The notes: generated by a model not told the origin, from the letters alone. DNA of 64,000 nucleotides from Pristionchus mayeri (GCA_036245805.1 BTRK01000008.1:50673-114672), one strand, 5' to 3'. Numbered from the stretch's first letter, positions 26,511 to 40,594 are shown. Translations and numbers: made by a program.

Positions 26511-28276
26511 ATTTACTCTATCCCCAAAGTTTACCCGTATCCCCGAAGTTTACCCGTATCCCCGAAGTTTACTCTATCCCCGAAGTTTACCCGTGTCCCC
26601 GAAGTTTACTCTATCCCCGAAGTTTACTCTATCCCCGAAGTTTACTCTATCCCCGAAGTTTACTCTATCCCCGAAGTTTACTCTATCCCCGAAGTTTACC
26701 CGTGTCCCCGAAGTTTACTCTATCCCCGAAGTTTACCCGTGTCCCCGAAGTTTACTCTATCCCCGAAGTTTACTCTATCCCCGAAGTTTACTCTATCCCC
26801 GAAGTTTACTCTATCTCCGAAGTTTACCCGTATCCCCGAAGTTTACTCTATCCCCGAAGTTTACCCGTATCCCCGAAGTTTACTCTATCCCCGAAGTTTA
26901 CCTGTATCCCCGAAGTTTACTCTATCCCCGAAGTTTACTCTATCCCCGAAGTTTACTCTATCTCCGAAGTTTACCCGTATCCCCGAAGTTTACTCTATCC
27001 CCGAAGTTTACTCTATCCCCGAAGTTTACTCTATCCCCGAAGTTTACCCGTATCCCCGAAGTTTACCCGTATCCCCGAAGTTTACTCTATCCCCAAAGTT
27101 TACCCGTATCCCCGAAGTTTACCCGTATCCCCGAAGTTTACTCTATCCCCGAAGTTTACCCGTGTCCCCGAAGTTTACTCTATCCCCGAAGTTTACTCTA
27201 TCCCCGAAGTTTACCCGTATCCCCGAAGTTTACTCTATCCCCGAAGTTTACCTGTATCCCCGAAGTTTACTCTATCCCCGAAGTTTACTCTATCCCCGAA
27301 GTTTACTCTATCTCCGAAGTTTACCCGTATCCCCGAAGTTTACTCTATCCCCGAAGTTTACTCTATCCCCGAAGTTTACCCGTATCCCCGAAGTTTACTC
27401 TATCGCCAAAGTTTACCCGTATCCCCGAAATTTACTCTATCCCCATAGTTTACCCGTATCCCCGAAGTTTACCCGTATCCCCGAAGTTTACTCTATCCCC
27501 GAAGTTTACCCGTGTCCCCGAAGTTTACTCTATCCCCGAAGTTTACTCTATCCCCGAAGTTTACTCTATCCCCGAAGTTTACTCTATCCCCGAAGTTTAC
27601 TCTATCCCCGAAGTTTACCCGTGTCCCCGAAGTTTACTCTATCCCCGAAGTTTACTCTATCCCCGAAGTTTACTCTATCCCCGAAGTTTACTCTATCTCC
27701 GAAGTTTACCCGTATCCCCGAAGTTTACTCTATCCCCGAAGTTTACCCGTATCCCCGAAGTTTACTCTATCCCCGAAGTTTACCTGTATCCCCGAAGTTT
27801 ACTCTATCCCCGAAGTTTACTCTATCCCCGAAGTTTACTCTATCTCCGAAGTTTACCCGTATCCCCGAAGTTTACTCTATCCCCGAAGTTTACTCTATCC
27901 CCGAAGTTTACCCGTATCCCCGAAGTTTACTCTATCGCCAAAGTTTACCCGTATCCCCGAAGTTTACTCTATCCCCGAAGTTTACCCGTATCCCCGAAGT
28001 TTACTCTATCCCCGAAGTTTACCCGTATCCCCGAAGTTTACTCTATCCCCGAAGTTCACCCGTATCCCCGAAGTTTACTCTATCCCCGAAGTTTACCCGT
28101 ATCCCCGAAGTTTACTCTATCCCCAAAGTTTACCCGTATCCCCGAAGTTTACCCGTATCCCCGAAGTTTACTCTATCCCCGAAGTTTACTCTATCCCCGA
28201 AGTTTACCCGTATCCCCGAAGTTTACCCGTATCCCCGAAGTTTACTCTATCCCCAAAGTTTACCCGTATCCCCGAA
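26511..28276 (+). repeat. ~1.75-kb higher-order repeat, copy 2 (1,766 bp)
   Basis: This copy is 37 bp longer than its neighbour because of one extra A+G dimer near 26.7 kb: the unit order reads G-A-G where the other copies have a single G. The CATAG marker ends at 27448, 937 bp from the start instead of 900. GTTCACCC follows at 28057, the standard 609 bp after the CATAG marker. Confidence 0.87.
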
Positions 28277-29415
28277 ATTTACTCTATCCCCAAAGTTTAC
28301 CCGTATCCCCGAAGTTTACCCGTATCCCCGAAGTTTACTCTATCCCCGAAGTTTACCCGTGTCCCCGAAGTTTACTCTATCCCCGAAGTTTACTCTATCC
28401 CCGAAGTTTACTCTATCCCCGAAGTTTACTCTATCCCCGAAGTTTACTCTATCCCCGAAGTTTACCCGTGTCCCCGAAGTTTACTCTATCCCCGAAGTTT
28501 ACTCTATCCCCGAAGTTTACTCTATCCCCGAAGTTTACTCTATCTCCGAAGTTTACCCGTATCCCCGAAGTTTACTCTATCCCCGAAGTTTACCCGTATC
28601 CCCGAAGTTTACTCTATCCCCGAAGTTTACCTGTATCCCCGAAGTTTACTCTATCCCCGAAGTTTACTCTATCCCCGAAGTTTACTCTATCTCCGAAGTT
28701 TACCCGTATCCCCGAAGTTTACTCTATCCCCGAAGTTTACTCTATCCCCGAAGTTTACTCTATCCCCGAAGTTTACCCGTATCCCCGAAGTTTACCCGTA
28801 TCCCCGAAGTTTACTCTATCCCCAAAGTTTACCCGTATCCCCGAAGTTTACCCGTATCCCCGAAGTTTACTCTATCCCCGAAGTTTACCCGTGTCCCCGA
28901 AGTTTACTCTATCCCCGAAGTTTACTCTATCCCCGAAGTTTACCCGTATCCCCGAAGTTTACTCTATCCCCGAAGTTTACCTGTATCCCCGAAGTTTACT
29001 CTATCCCCGAAGTTTACTCTATCCCCGAAGTTTACTCTATCTCCGAAGTTTACCCGTATCCCCGAAGTTTACTCTATCCCCGAAGTTTACTCTATCCCCG
29101 AAGTTTACCCGTATCCCCGAAGTTTACTCTATCGCCAAAGTTTACCCGTATCCCCGAAATTTACTCTATCCCCATAGTTTACCCGTATCCCCGAAGTTTA
29201 CCCGTATCCCCGAAGTTTACTCTATCCCCGAAGTTTACCCGTGTCCCCGAAGTTTACTCTATCCCCGAAGTTTACTCTATCCCCGAAGTTTACTCTATCC
29301 CCGAAGTTTACTCTATCCCCGAAGTTTACTCTATCCCCGAAGTTTACCCGTGTCCCCGAAGTTTACTCTATCCCCGAAGTTTACTCTATCCCCGAAGTTT
29401 ACTCTATCCCCGAAG
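28277..29415 (+). repeat. ~1.75-kb higher-order repeat, partial copy 3
   Basis: The copy matches from the GAAATTTA variant at 28277 through the CATAG marker ending at 29177, which is again 900 bp. After the G-AAA run it jumps back to a B-Acg-GAAATTTA context, which starts the 312-bp tandem duplication. Confidence 0.83.
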
Positions 29416-29731
29416 TTTACCCGTATCCCCGAAGTTTACTCTATCGCCAAAGTTTACCCGTATCCCCGAAATTTACTCTATCCCCATAGTTTACCCGTAT
29501 CCCCGAAGTTTACCCGTATCCCCGAAGTTTACTCTATCCCCGAAGTTTACCCGTGTCCCCGAAGTTTACTCTATCCCCGAAGTTTACTCTATCCCCGAAG
29601 TTTACTCTATCCCCGAAGTTTACTCTATCCCCGAAGTTTACTCTATCCCCGAAGTTTACCCGTGTCCCCGAAGTTTACTCTATCCCCGAAGTTTACTCTA
29701 TCCCCGAAGTTTACTCTATCCCCGAAGTTTA
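29108..29731 (+). repeat. 312-bp tandem duplication carrying the CATAG marker
   Basis: Two copies lie at 29108-29419 and 29420-29731. Acg units at 29127 and 29439, and CATAG stops ending at 29177 and 29489, are both exactly 312 bp apart. This leaves an 82-codon open frame isolated between two stops, showing how arbitrary the open frames are. Confidence 0.88.
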
Positions 29732-32700
29732 CTCTATCTCCGAAGTTTACCCGTATCCCCGAAGTTTACTCTATCCCCGAAGTTTACCCGTATCCCCGAA
29801 GTTTACTCTATCCCCGAAGTTTACCTGTATCCCCGAAGTTTACTCTATCCCCGAAGTTTACTCTATCCCCGAAGTTTACTCTATCTCCGAAGTTTACCCG
29901 TATCCCCGAAGTTTACTCTATCCCCGAAGTTTACTCTATCTCCGAAGTTTACCCGTGTCCCCGAAGTTTACTCTATCCCCGAAGTTTACTCTATCCCCGA
30001 AGTTTACTCTATCCCCGAAGTTTACCCGTATCCCCGAAGTTTACTCTATCGCCAAAGTTTACCCGTATCCCCGAAGTTTACTCTATCCCCGAAGTTTACC
30101 CGTATCCCCGAAGTTTACTCTATCCCCGAAGTTTACCCGTATCCCCGAAGTTTACTCTATCCCCAAAGTTTACCCGTATCCCCGAAGTTTACCCGTATCC
30201 CCGAAGTTTACTCTATCCCCGAAGTTTACTCTATCCCCGAAGTTTACCCGTATCCCCGAAGTTTACCCGTATCCCCGAAGTTTACTCTATCCCCAAAGTT
30301 TACCCGTATCCCCGAAGTTTACCCGTATCCCCGAAGTTTACTCTATCCCCGAAGTTTACCCGTGTCCCCGAAGTTTACTCTATCCCCGAAGTTTACTCTA
30401 TCCCCGAAGTTTACTCTATCCCCGAAGTTTACTCTATCTCCGAAGTTTACCCGTATCCCCGAAGTTTACTCTATCCCCGAAGTTTACCCGTATCCCCGAA
30501 GTTTACTCTATCCCCGAAGTTTACCTGTATCCCCGAAGTTTACTCTATCCCCGAAGTTTACCCGTGTCCCCGAAGTTTACTCTATCCCCGAAGTTTACCC
30601 GTATCCCCGAAGTTTACTCTATCCCCGAAGTTTACTCTATCCCCGAAGTTTACCCGTATCCCCGAAGTTTACTCTATCGCCAAAGTTTACCCGTATCCCC
30701 GAAGTTTACTCTATCCCCAAAGTTTACCCGTATCCCCGAAGTTTACCCGTGTCCCCGAAGTTTACTCTATCCCCGAAGTTTACTCTATCCCCGAAGTTTA
30801 CTCTATCCCCGAAGTTTACTCTATCCCCGAAGTTTACCCGTGTCCCCGAAGTTTACTCTATCCCCGAAGTTTACTCTATCCCCGAAGTTTACTCTATCCC
30901 CGAAGTTTACTCTATCTCCGAAGTTTACCCGTATCCCCGAAGTTTACTCTATCCCCGAAGTTTACCCGTATCCCCGAAGTTTACTCTATCCCCGAAGTTT
31001 ACCTGTATCCCCGAAGTTTACTCTATCCCCGAAGTTTACTCTATCCCCGAAGTTTACTCTATCTCCGAAGTTTACCCGTATCCCCGAAGTTTACTCTATC
31101 CCCGAAGTTTACTCTATCCCCGAAGTTTACCCGTATCCCCGAAGTTTACTCTATCGCCAAAGTTTACCCGTATCCCCGAAGTTTACTCTATCCCCGAAGT
31201 TTACCCGTGTCCCCGAAGTTTACTCTATCCCCGAAGTTTACTCTATCCCCGAAGTTTACCCGTGTCCCCGAAGTTTACTCTATCCCCGAAGTTTACTCTA
31301 TCCCCGAAGTTTACTCTATCCCCGAAGTTTACTCTATCTCCGAAGTTTACCCGTATCCCCGAAGTTTACTCTATCCCCGAAGTTTACCCGTATCCCCGAA
31401 GTTTACTCTATCCCCGAAGTTTACCTGTATCCCCGAAGTTTACTCTATCCCCGAAGTTTACCCGTGTCCCCGAAGTTTACTCTATCCCCGAAGTTTACTC
31501 TATCCCCGAAGTTTACTCTATCCCCGAAGTTTACTCTATCCCCGAAGTTTACTCTATCCCCGAAGTTTACTCTATCCCCGAAGTTTACTCTATCTCCGAA
31601 GTTTACCCGTATCCCCGAAGTTTACTCTATCGCCAAAGTTTACCCGTATCCCCGAAGTTTACTCTATCCCCGAAGTTTACTCTATCCCCGAAGTTTACTC
31701 TATCCCCGAAGTTTACTCTATCCCCGAAGTTTACTCTATCCCCGAAGTTTACTCTATCCCCGAAGTTTACTCTATCCCCGAAGTTTACCCGTATCCCCGA
31801 AGTTTACTCTATCGCCAAAGTTTACCCGTATCCCCGAAGTTTACTCTATCCCCGAAGTTTACCCGTATCTCCGAAGTTTACTCTATCCCCGAAGTTTACC
31901 CGTATCCCCGAAGTTTACTCTATCCCCGAAGTTTACCCGTATCCCCGAAGTTTACTCTATCCCCGAAGTTTACTCTATCCCCGAAGTTTACTCTATCCCC
32001 GAAGTTTACCCGTATCCCCGAAGTTTACCCGTATCCCCGAAGTTTACTCTATCCCCAAAGTTTACCCGTATCCCCGAAGTTTACCCGTATCCCCGAAGTT
32101 TACTCTATCCCCGAAGTTTACCCGTGTCCCCGAAGTTTACTCTATCCCCGAAGTTTACCCGTATCCCCGAAGTTTACTCTATCGCCAAAGTTTACCCGTA
32201 TCCCCGAAGTTTACTCTATCCCCGAAGTTTACCCGTATCTCCGAAGTTTACTCTATCCCCGAAGTTTACCCGTATCCCCGAAGTTTACTCTATCCCCGAA
32301 GTTTACCCGTATCCCCGAAGTTTACTCTATCCCCGAAGTTTACTCTATCCCCGAAGTTTACTCTATCCCCGAAGTTTACCCGTATCCCCGAAGTTTACCC
32401 GTATCCCCGAAGTTTACTCTATCCCCAAAGTTTACCCGTATCCCCGAAGTTTACCCGTATCCCCGAAGTTTACTCTATCCCCGAAGTTTACCCGTGTCCC
32501 CGAAGTTTACTCTATCCCCGAAGTTTACTCTATCCCCGAAGTTTACCCGTATCCCCGAAGTTTACTCTATCCCCGAAGTTTACCTGTATCCCCGAAGTTT
32601 ACTCTATCCCCGAAGTTTACTCTATCCCCGAAGTTTACTCTATCTCCGAAGTTTACCCGTATCCCCGAAGTTTACTCTATCCCCGAAGTTTACTCTATCC

Positions 32701-35700
32701 CCGAAGTTTACTCTATCCCCGAAGTTTACTCTATCCCCGAAGTTTACTCTATCCCCGAAGTTTACTCTATCCCCGAAGTTTACTCTATCTCCGAAGTTTA
32801 CCCGTATCCCCGAAGTTTACTCTATCTCCGAAGTTTACCCGTATCCCCGAAGTTTACTCTATCCCCGAAGTTTACTCTATCCCCGAAGTTTACCCGTGTC
32901 CCCGAAGTTTACTCTATCCCCGAAGTTTACTCTATCCCCGAAGTTTACTCTATCCCCGAAGTTTACTCTATCTCCGAAGTTTACCCGTATCCCCGAAGTT
33001 TACTCTATCCCCGAAGTTTACCCGTATCCCCGAAGTTTACTCTATCCCCGAAGTTTACCTGTATCCCCGAAGTTTACTCTATCCCCGAAGTTTACTCTAT
33101 CCCCGAAGTTTACTCTATCTCCGAAGTTTACCCGTATCCCCGAAGTTTACTCTATCCCCGAAGTTTACTCTATCCCCGAAGTTTACTCTATCCCCGAAGT
33201 TTACCCGTATCCCCGAAGTTTACCCGTATCCCCGAAGTTTACTCTATCCCCAAAGTTTACCCGTATCCCCGAAGTTTACCCGTATCCCCGAAGTTTACTC
33301 TATCCCCGAAGTTTACCCGTGTCCCCGAAGTTTACTCTATCCCCGAAGTTTACTCTATCCCCGAAGTTTACCCGTATCCCCGAAGTTTACTCTATCCCCG
33401 AAGTTTACCTGTATCCCCGAAGTTTACTCTATCCCCGAAGTTTACTCTATCCCCGAAGTTTACTCTATCTCCGAAGTTTACCCGTATCCCCGAAGTTTAC
33501 TCTATCCCCGAAGTTTACTCTATCCCCGAAGTTTACCCGTATCCCCGAAGTTTACTCTATCGCCAAAGTTTACCCGTATCCCCGAAATTTACTCTATCCC
33601 CATAGTTTACCCGTATCCCCGAAGTTTACCCGTATCCCCGAAGTTTACTCTATCCCCGAAGTTTACCCGTGTCCCCGAAGTTTACTCTATCCCCGAAGTT
33701 TACTCTATCCCCGAAGTTTACTCTATCCCCGAAGTTTACTCTATCCCCGAAGTTTACTCTATCCCCGAAGTTTACCCGTGTCCCCGAAGTTTACTCTATC
33801 CCCGAAGTTTACTCTATCCCCGAAGTTTACTCTATCCCCGAAGTTTACTCTATCTCCGAAGTTTACCCGTATCCCCGAAGTTTACTCTATCCCCGAAGTT
33901 TACCCGTATCCCCGAAGTTTACTCTATCCCCGAAGTTTACCTGTATCCCCGAAGTTTACTCTATCCCCGAAGTTTACTCTATCCCCGAAGTTTACTCTAT
34001 CTCCGAAGTTTACCCGTATCCCCGAAGTTTACTCTATCCCCGAAGTTTACTCTATCCCCGAAGTTTACCCGTATCCCCGAAGTTTACTCTATCGCCAAAG
34101 TTTACCCGTATCCCCGAAGTTTACTCTATCCCCGAAGTTTACCCGTATCCCCGAAGTTTACTCTATCCCCGAAGTTTACCCGTATCCCCGAAGTTTACTC
34201 TATCCCCAAAGTTTACCCGTATCCCCGAAGTTTACCCGTATCCCCGAAGTTTACTCTATCCCCGAAGTTTACTCTATCCCCGAAGTTTACCCGTATCCCC
34301 GAAGTTTACCCGTATCCCCGAAGTTTACTCTATCCCCAAAGTTTACCCGTATCCCCGAAGTTTACCCGTATCCCCGAAGTTTACTCTATCCCCGAAGTTT
34401 ACCCGTGTCCCCGAAGTTTACTCTATCCCCGAAGTTTACTCTATCCCCGAAGTTTACTCTATCCCCGAAGTTTACTCTATCTCCGAAGTTTACCCGTATC
34501 CCCGAAGTTTACTCTATCCCCGAAGTTTACCCGTATCCCCGAAGTTTACTCTATCCCCGAAGTTTACCTGTATCCCCGAAGTTTACTCTATCCCCGAAGT
34601 TTACCCGTGTCCCCGAAGTTTACTCTATCCCCGAAGTTTACCCGTATCCCCGAAGTTTACTCTATCCCCGAAGTTTACTCTATCCCCGAAGTTTACCCGT
34701 ATCCCCGAAGTTTACTCTATCGCCAAAGTTTACCCGTATCCCCGAAGTTTACTCTATCCCCAAAGTTTACCCGTATCCCCGAAGTTTACCCGTGTCCCCG
34801 AAGTTTACTCTATCCCCGAAGTTTACTCTATCCCCGAAGTTTACTCTATCCCCGAAGTTTACTCTATCCCCGAAGTTTACCCGTGTCCCCGAAGTTTACT
34901 CTATCCCCGAAGTTTACTCTATCCCCGAAGTTTACTCTATCCCCGAAGTTTACTCTATCTCCGAAGTTTACCCGTATCCCCGAAGTTTACTCTATCCCCG
35001 AAGTTTACCCGTATCCCCGAAGTTTACTCTATCCCCGAAGTTTACCTGTATCCCCGAAGTTTACTCTATCCCCGAAGTTTACTCTATCCCCGAAGTTTAC
35101 TCTATCTCCGAAGTTTACCCGTATCCCCGAAGTTTACTCTATCCCCGAAGTTTACTCTATCCCCGAAGTTTACCCGTATCCCCGAAGTTTACTCTATCGC
35201 CAAAGTTTACCCGTATCCCCGAAGTTTACTCTATCCCCGAAGTTTACCCGTGTCCCCGAAGTTTACTCTATCCCCGAAGTTTACTCTATCCCCGAAGTTT
35301 ACCCGTGTCCCCGAAGTTTACTCTATCCCCGAAGTTTACTCTATCCCCGAAGTTTACTCTATCCCCGAAGTTTACTCTATCTCCGAAGTTTACCCGTATC
35401 CCCGAAGTTTACTCTATCCCCGAAGTTTACCCGTATCCCCGAAGTTTACTCTATCCCCGAAGTTTACCTGTATCCCCGAAGTTTACTCTATCCCCGAAGT
35501 TTACCCGTGTCCCCGAAGTTTACTCTATCCCCGAAGTTTACTCTATCCCCGAAGTTTACTCTATCCCCGAAGTTTACTCTATCCCCGAAGTTTACTCTAT
35601 CCCCGAAGTTTACTCTATCCCCGAAGTTTACTCTATCTCCGAAGTTTACCCGTATCCCCGAAGTTTACTCTATCGCCAAAGTTTACCCGTATCCCCGAAG

Positions 35701-38700
35701 TTTACTCTATCCCCGAAGTTTACTCTATCCCCGAAGTTTACTCTATCCCCGAAGTTTACTCTATCCCCGAAGTTTACTCTATCCCCGAAGTTTACTCTAT
35801 CCCCGAAGTTTACTCTATCCCCGAAGTTTACCCGTATCCCCGAAGTTTACTCTATCGCCAAAGTTTACCCGTATCCCCGAAGTTTACTCTATCCCCGAAG
35901 TTTACCCGTATCTCCGAAGTTTACTCTATCCCCGAAGTTTACCCGTATCCCCGAAGTTTACTCTATCCCCGAAGTTTACCCGTATCCCCGAAGTTTACTC
36001 TATCCCCGAAGTTTACTCTATCCCCGAAGTTTACTCTATCCCCGAAGTTTACCCGTATCCCCGAAGTTTACCCGTATCCCCGAAGTTTACTCTATCCCCA
36101 AAGTTTACCCGTATCCCCGAAGTTTACCCGTATCCCCGAAGTTTACTCTATCCCCGAAGTTTACCCGTATCCCCGAAGTTTACTCTATCCCCGAAGTTTA
36201 CCCGTATCCCCGAAGTTTACTCTATCGCCAAAGTTTACCCGTATCCCCGAAGTTTACTCTATCCCCGAAGTTTACCCGTATCTCCGAAGTTTACTCTATC
36301 CCCGAAGTTTACCCGTATCCCCGAAGTTTACTCTATCCCCGAAGTTTACCCGTATCCCCGAAGTTTACTCTATCCCCGAAGTTTACTCTATCCCCGAAGT
36401 TTACTCTATCCCCGAAGTTTACCCGTATCCCCGAAGTTTACCCGTATCCCCGAAGTTTACTCTATCCCCAAAGTTTACCCGTATCCCCGAAGTTTACCCG
36501 TATCCCCGAAGTTTACTCTATCCCCGAAGTTTACCCGTGTCCCCGAAGTTTACTCTATCCCCGAAGTTTACTCTATCCCCGAAGTTTACCCGTATCCCCG
36601 AAGTTTACTCTATCCCCGAAGTTTACCTGTATCCCCGAAGTTTACTCTATCCCCGAAGTTTACTCTATCCCCGAAGTTTACTCTATCTCCGAAGTTTACC
36701 CGTATCCCCGAAGTTTACTCTATCCCCGAAGTTTACTCTATCCCCGAAGTTTACTCTATCCCCGAAGTTTACTCTATCCCCGAAGTTTACCCGTGTCCCC
36801 GAAGTTTACTCTATCCCCGAAGTTTACTCTATCCCCGAAGTTTACCCGTATCCCCGAAGTTTACTCTATCCCCGAAGTTTACCTGTATCCCCGAAGTTTA
36901 CTCTATCCCCGAAGTTTACTCTATCCCCGAAGTTTACTCTATCTCCGAAGTTTACCCGTATCCCCGAAGTTTACTCTATCCCCGAAGTTTACTCTATCCC
37001 CGAAGTTTACTCTATCCCCGAAGTTTACTCTATCCCCGAAGTTTACCCGTGTCCCCGAAGTTTACTCTATCCCCGAAGTTTACTCTATCCCCGAAGTTTA
37101 CTCTATCCCCGAAGTTTACTCTATCTCCGAAGTTTACCCGTATCCCCGAAGTTTACTCTATCCCCGAAGTTTACCCGTATCCCCGAAGTTTACTCTATCC
37201 CCGAAGTTTACCTGTATCCCCGAAGTTTACTCTATCCCCGAAGTTTACTCTATCCCCGAAGTTTACTCTATCTCCGAAGTTTACCCGTATCCCCGAAGTT
37301 TACTCTATCCCCGAAGTTTACTCTATCCCCGAAGTTTACCCGTATCCCCGAAGTTTACTCTATCGCCAAAGTTTACCCGTATCCCCGAAGTTTACTCTAT
37401 CCCCGAAGTTTACCCGTATCCCCGAAGTTTACTCTATCCCCGAAGTTTACCCGTATCCCCGAAGTTTACTCTATCCCCGAAGTTCACCCGTATCCCCGAA
37501 GTTTACTCTATCCCCGAAGTTTACCCGTATCCCCGAAGTTTACTCTATCCCCAAAGTTTACCCGTATCCCCGAAGTTTACCCGTATCCCCGAAGTTTACT
37601 CTATCCCCGAAGTTTACTCTATCCCCGAAGTTTACCCGTATCCCCGAAGTTTACCCGTATCCCCGAAGTTTACTCTATCCCCAAAGTTTACCCGTATCCC
37701 CGAAGTTTACCCGTATCCCCGAAGTTTACTCTATCCCCGAAGTTTACCCGTGTCCCCGAAGTTTACTCTATCCCCGAAGTTTACTCTATCCCCGAAGTTT
37801 ACCCGTGTCCCCGAAGTTTACTCTATCCCCGAAGTTTACTCTATCCCCGAAGTTTACTCTATCCCCGAAGTTTACTCTATCTCCGAAGTTTACCCGTATC
37901 CCCGAAGTTTACTCTATCCCCGAAGTTTACCCGTATCCCCGAAGTTTACTCTATCCCCGAAGTTTACCTGTATCCCCGAAGTTTACTCTATCCCCGAAGT
38001 TTACCCGTGTCCCCGAAGTTTACTCTATCCCCGAAGTTTACTCTATCCCCGAAGTTTACTCTATCCCCGAAGTTTACTCTATCTCCGAAGTTTACCCGTA
38101 TCCCCGAAGTTTACTCTATCCCCGAAGTTTACTCTATCCCCGAAGTTTACCCGTATCCCCGAAGTTTACTCTATCGCCAAAGTTTACCCGTATCCCCGAA
38201 GTTTACTCTATCCCCAAAGTTTACCCGTATCCCCGAAGTTTACCCGTATCCCCGAAGTTTACTCTATCCCCGAAGTTTACCCGTGTCCCCGAAGTTTACT
38301 CTATCCCCGAAGTTTACTCTATCCCCGAAGTTTACTCTATCCCCGAAGTTTACTCTATCCCCGAAGTTTACCCGTGTCCCCGAAGTTTACTCTATCCCCG
38401 AAGTTTACTCTATCCCCGAAGTTTACTCTATCCCCGAAGTTTACTCTATCTCCGAAGTTTACCCGTATCCCCGAAGTTTACTCTATCCCCGAAGTTTACT
38501 CTATCTCCGAAGTTTACCCGTATCCCCGAAGTTTACTCTATCGCCAAAGTTTACCCGTATCCCCGAAGTTTACTCTATCCCCGAAGTTTACTCTATCCCC
38601 GAAGTTTACTCTATCCCCGAAGTTTACTCTATCCCCGAAGTTTACTCTATCCCCGAAGTTTACTCTATCCCCGAAGTTTACTCTATCCCCGAAGTTTACC

Positions 38701-39215
38701 CGTATCCCCGAAGTTTACTCTATCGCCAAAGTTTACCCGTATCCCCGAAGTTTACTCTATCCCCGAAGTTTACCCGTATCTCCGAAGTTTACTCTATCCC
38801 CGAAGTTTACCCGTATCCCCGAAGTTTACTCTATCCCCGAAGTTTACCCGTATCCCCGAAGTTTACTCTATCCCCGAAGTTTACTCTATCCCCGAAGTTT
38901 ACTCTATCCCCGAAGTTTACCCGTATCCCCGAAGTTTACCCGTATCCCCGAAGTTTACTCTATCCCCAAAGTTTACCCGTATCCCCGAAGTTTACCCGTA
39001 TCCCCGAAGTTTACTCTATCCCCGAAGTTTACCCGTGTCCCCGAAGTTTACTCTATCCCCGAAGTTTACTCTATCCCCGAAGTTTACCCGTATCCCCGAA
39101 GTTTACTCTATCCCCGAAGTTTACCTGTATCCCCGAAGTTTACTCTATCCCCGAAGTTTACTCTATCCCCGAAGTTTACTCTATCTCCGAAGTTTACCCG
39201 TATCCCCGAAGTTTA
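29732..39215 (+). repeat. Array segment without a dominant long HOR
   Basis: The segment consists of the same A, B, G, Ak, Acg, At and Ct units. It contains the last CATAG copy (33603-33605) and the last Bt units (about 31868, 32228, 35909, 36281 and 38778). Runs of six to nine A units are frequent, for example at 31.66-31.79, 35.70-35.83 and 38.57-38.70 kb. Short duplicated cassettes are visible (two similar Bt cassettes near 35.9 and 36.3 kb), but I did not resolve a long period by reading. Confidence 0.7.
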
Positions 39216-40594
39216 CTCTATCCCCGAAGTTTACTCTATCCCCGAAGTTTACTCTATCCCCGAAGTTTACTCTATCCCCGAAGTTTACCCGTGTCCCCGA
39301 AGTTTACTCTATCCCCGAAGTTTACTCTATCCCCGAAGTTTACTCTATCCCCGAAGTTTACTCTATCTCCGAAGTTTACCCGTATCCCCGAAGTTTACTC
39401 TATCCCCGAAGTTTACCCGTATCCCCGAAGTTTACTCTATCCCCGAAGTTTACCTGTATCCCCGAAGTTTACTCTATCCCCGAAGTTTACTCTATCCCCG
39501 AAGTTTACTCTATCTCCGAAGTTTACCCGTATCCCCGAAGTTTACTCTATCCCCGAAGTTTACTCTATCCCCGAAGTTTACCCGTATCCCCGAAGTTTAC
39601 TCTATCGCCAAAGTTTACCCGTATCCCCGAAGTTTACTCTATCCCCGAAGTTTACCCGTATCCCCGAAGTTTACTCTATCCCCGAAGTTTACCCGTATCC
39701 CCGAAGTTTACTCTATCCCCGAAGTTCACCCGTATCCCCGAAGTTTACTCTATCCCCGAAGTTTACCCGTATCCCCGAAGTTTACTCTATCCCCAAAGTT
39801 TACCCGTATCCCCGAAGTTTACCCGTATCCCCGAAGTTTACTCTATCCCCGAAGTTTACTCTATCCCCGAAGTTTACCCGTATCCCCGAAGTTTACCCGT
39901 ATCCCCGAAGTTTACTCTATCCCCAAAGTTTACCCGTATCCCCGAAGTTTACCCGTATCCCCGAAGTTTACTCTATCCCCGAAGTTTATCCGTGTCCCCG
40001 AAGTTTACTCTATCCCCGAAGTTTACTCTATCCCCGAAGTTTACCCGTGGCCCCGAAGTTTACTCTATCCCCGAAGTTTACTCTATCCCCGAAGTTTACT
40101 CTATCCCCGAAGTTTACTCTATCTCCGAAGTTTACCCGTATCCCCGAAGTTTACTCTATCCCCGAAGTTTACCCGTATCCCCGAAGTTTACTCTATCCCC
40201 GAAGTTTACCTGTATCCCCGAAGTTTACTCTATCCCCGAAGTTTACCCGTGTCCCCGAAGTTTACTCTATCCCCGAAGTTTACTCTATCCCCGAAGTTTA
40301 CTCTATCCCCGAAGTTTACTCTATCCCCGAAGTTTACTCTATCCCCGAAGTTTACTCTATCCCCGAAGTTTACTCTATCTCCGAAGTTTACCCGTATCCC
40401 CGAAGTTTACTCTATCCCCGAAGTTTACTCTATCCCCGAAGTTTACCCGTATCCCCGAAGTTTACTCTATCGCCAAAGTTTACCCGTATCCCCGAAGTTT
40501 ACTCTATCCCCAAAGTTTACCCGTATCCCCGAAGTTTACCCGTATCCCCGAAGTTTACTCTATCCCCGAAGTTTACCCGTGTCCCCGAAGTTTA
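39216..40594 (+). repeat. ~1.4-kb higher-order repeat, copy 1
   Basis: Markers recur at 1,379 bp (G 39288/40667, Ct 39453/40832) and then at 1,415 bp (Acg 39600/41015, GTTCACCC 39727/41142, GTGGCCCC 40049/41464, Ct 40209/41624). The change in spacing is two extra 18-bp A units in copy 2. GTGGCCCC was seen only in these two copies. Boundaries are approximate. A private TTTATCCG change occurs near 39988. Confidence 0.83.

Larger units (their letters stand above)
10785..33605 (+). repeat. Island of GAAATTTA and CATAG variant units
   Basis: The variant CCCCATAGTTTA, which puts a TAG into one plus frame, occurs seven times. The stops end at 11685, 16652, 25682, 27448, 29177, 29489 and 33605. Each is preceded by Acg and then a B unit with GAAATTTA, followed by B-B-A-G and a run of five A units before the next G. 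Five further GAAATTTA units are followed by Ak instead (10785, 15752, 24782, 26511, 28277). I did not see either variant outside this interval, so they spread by local segment duplication. Confidence 0.85.
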
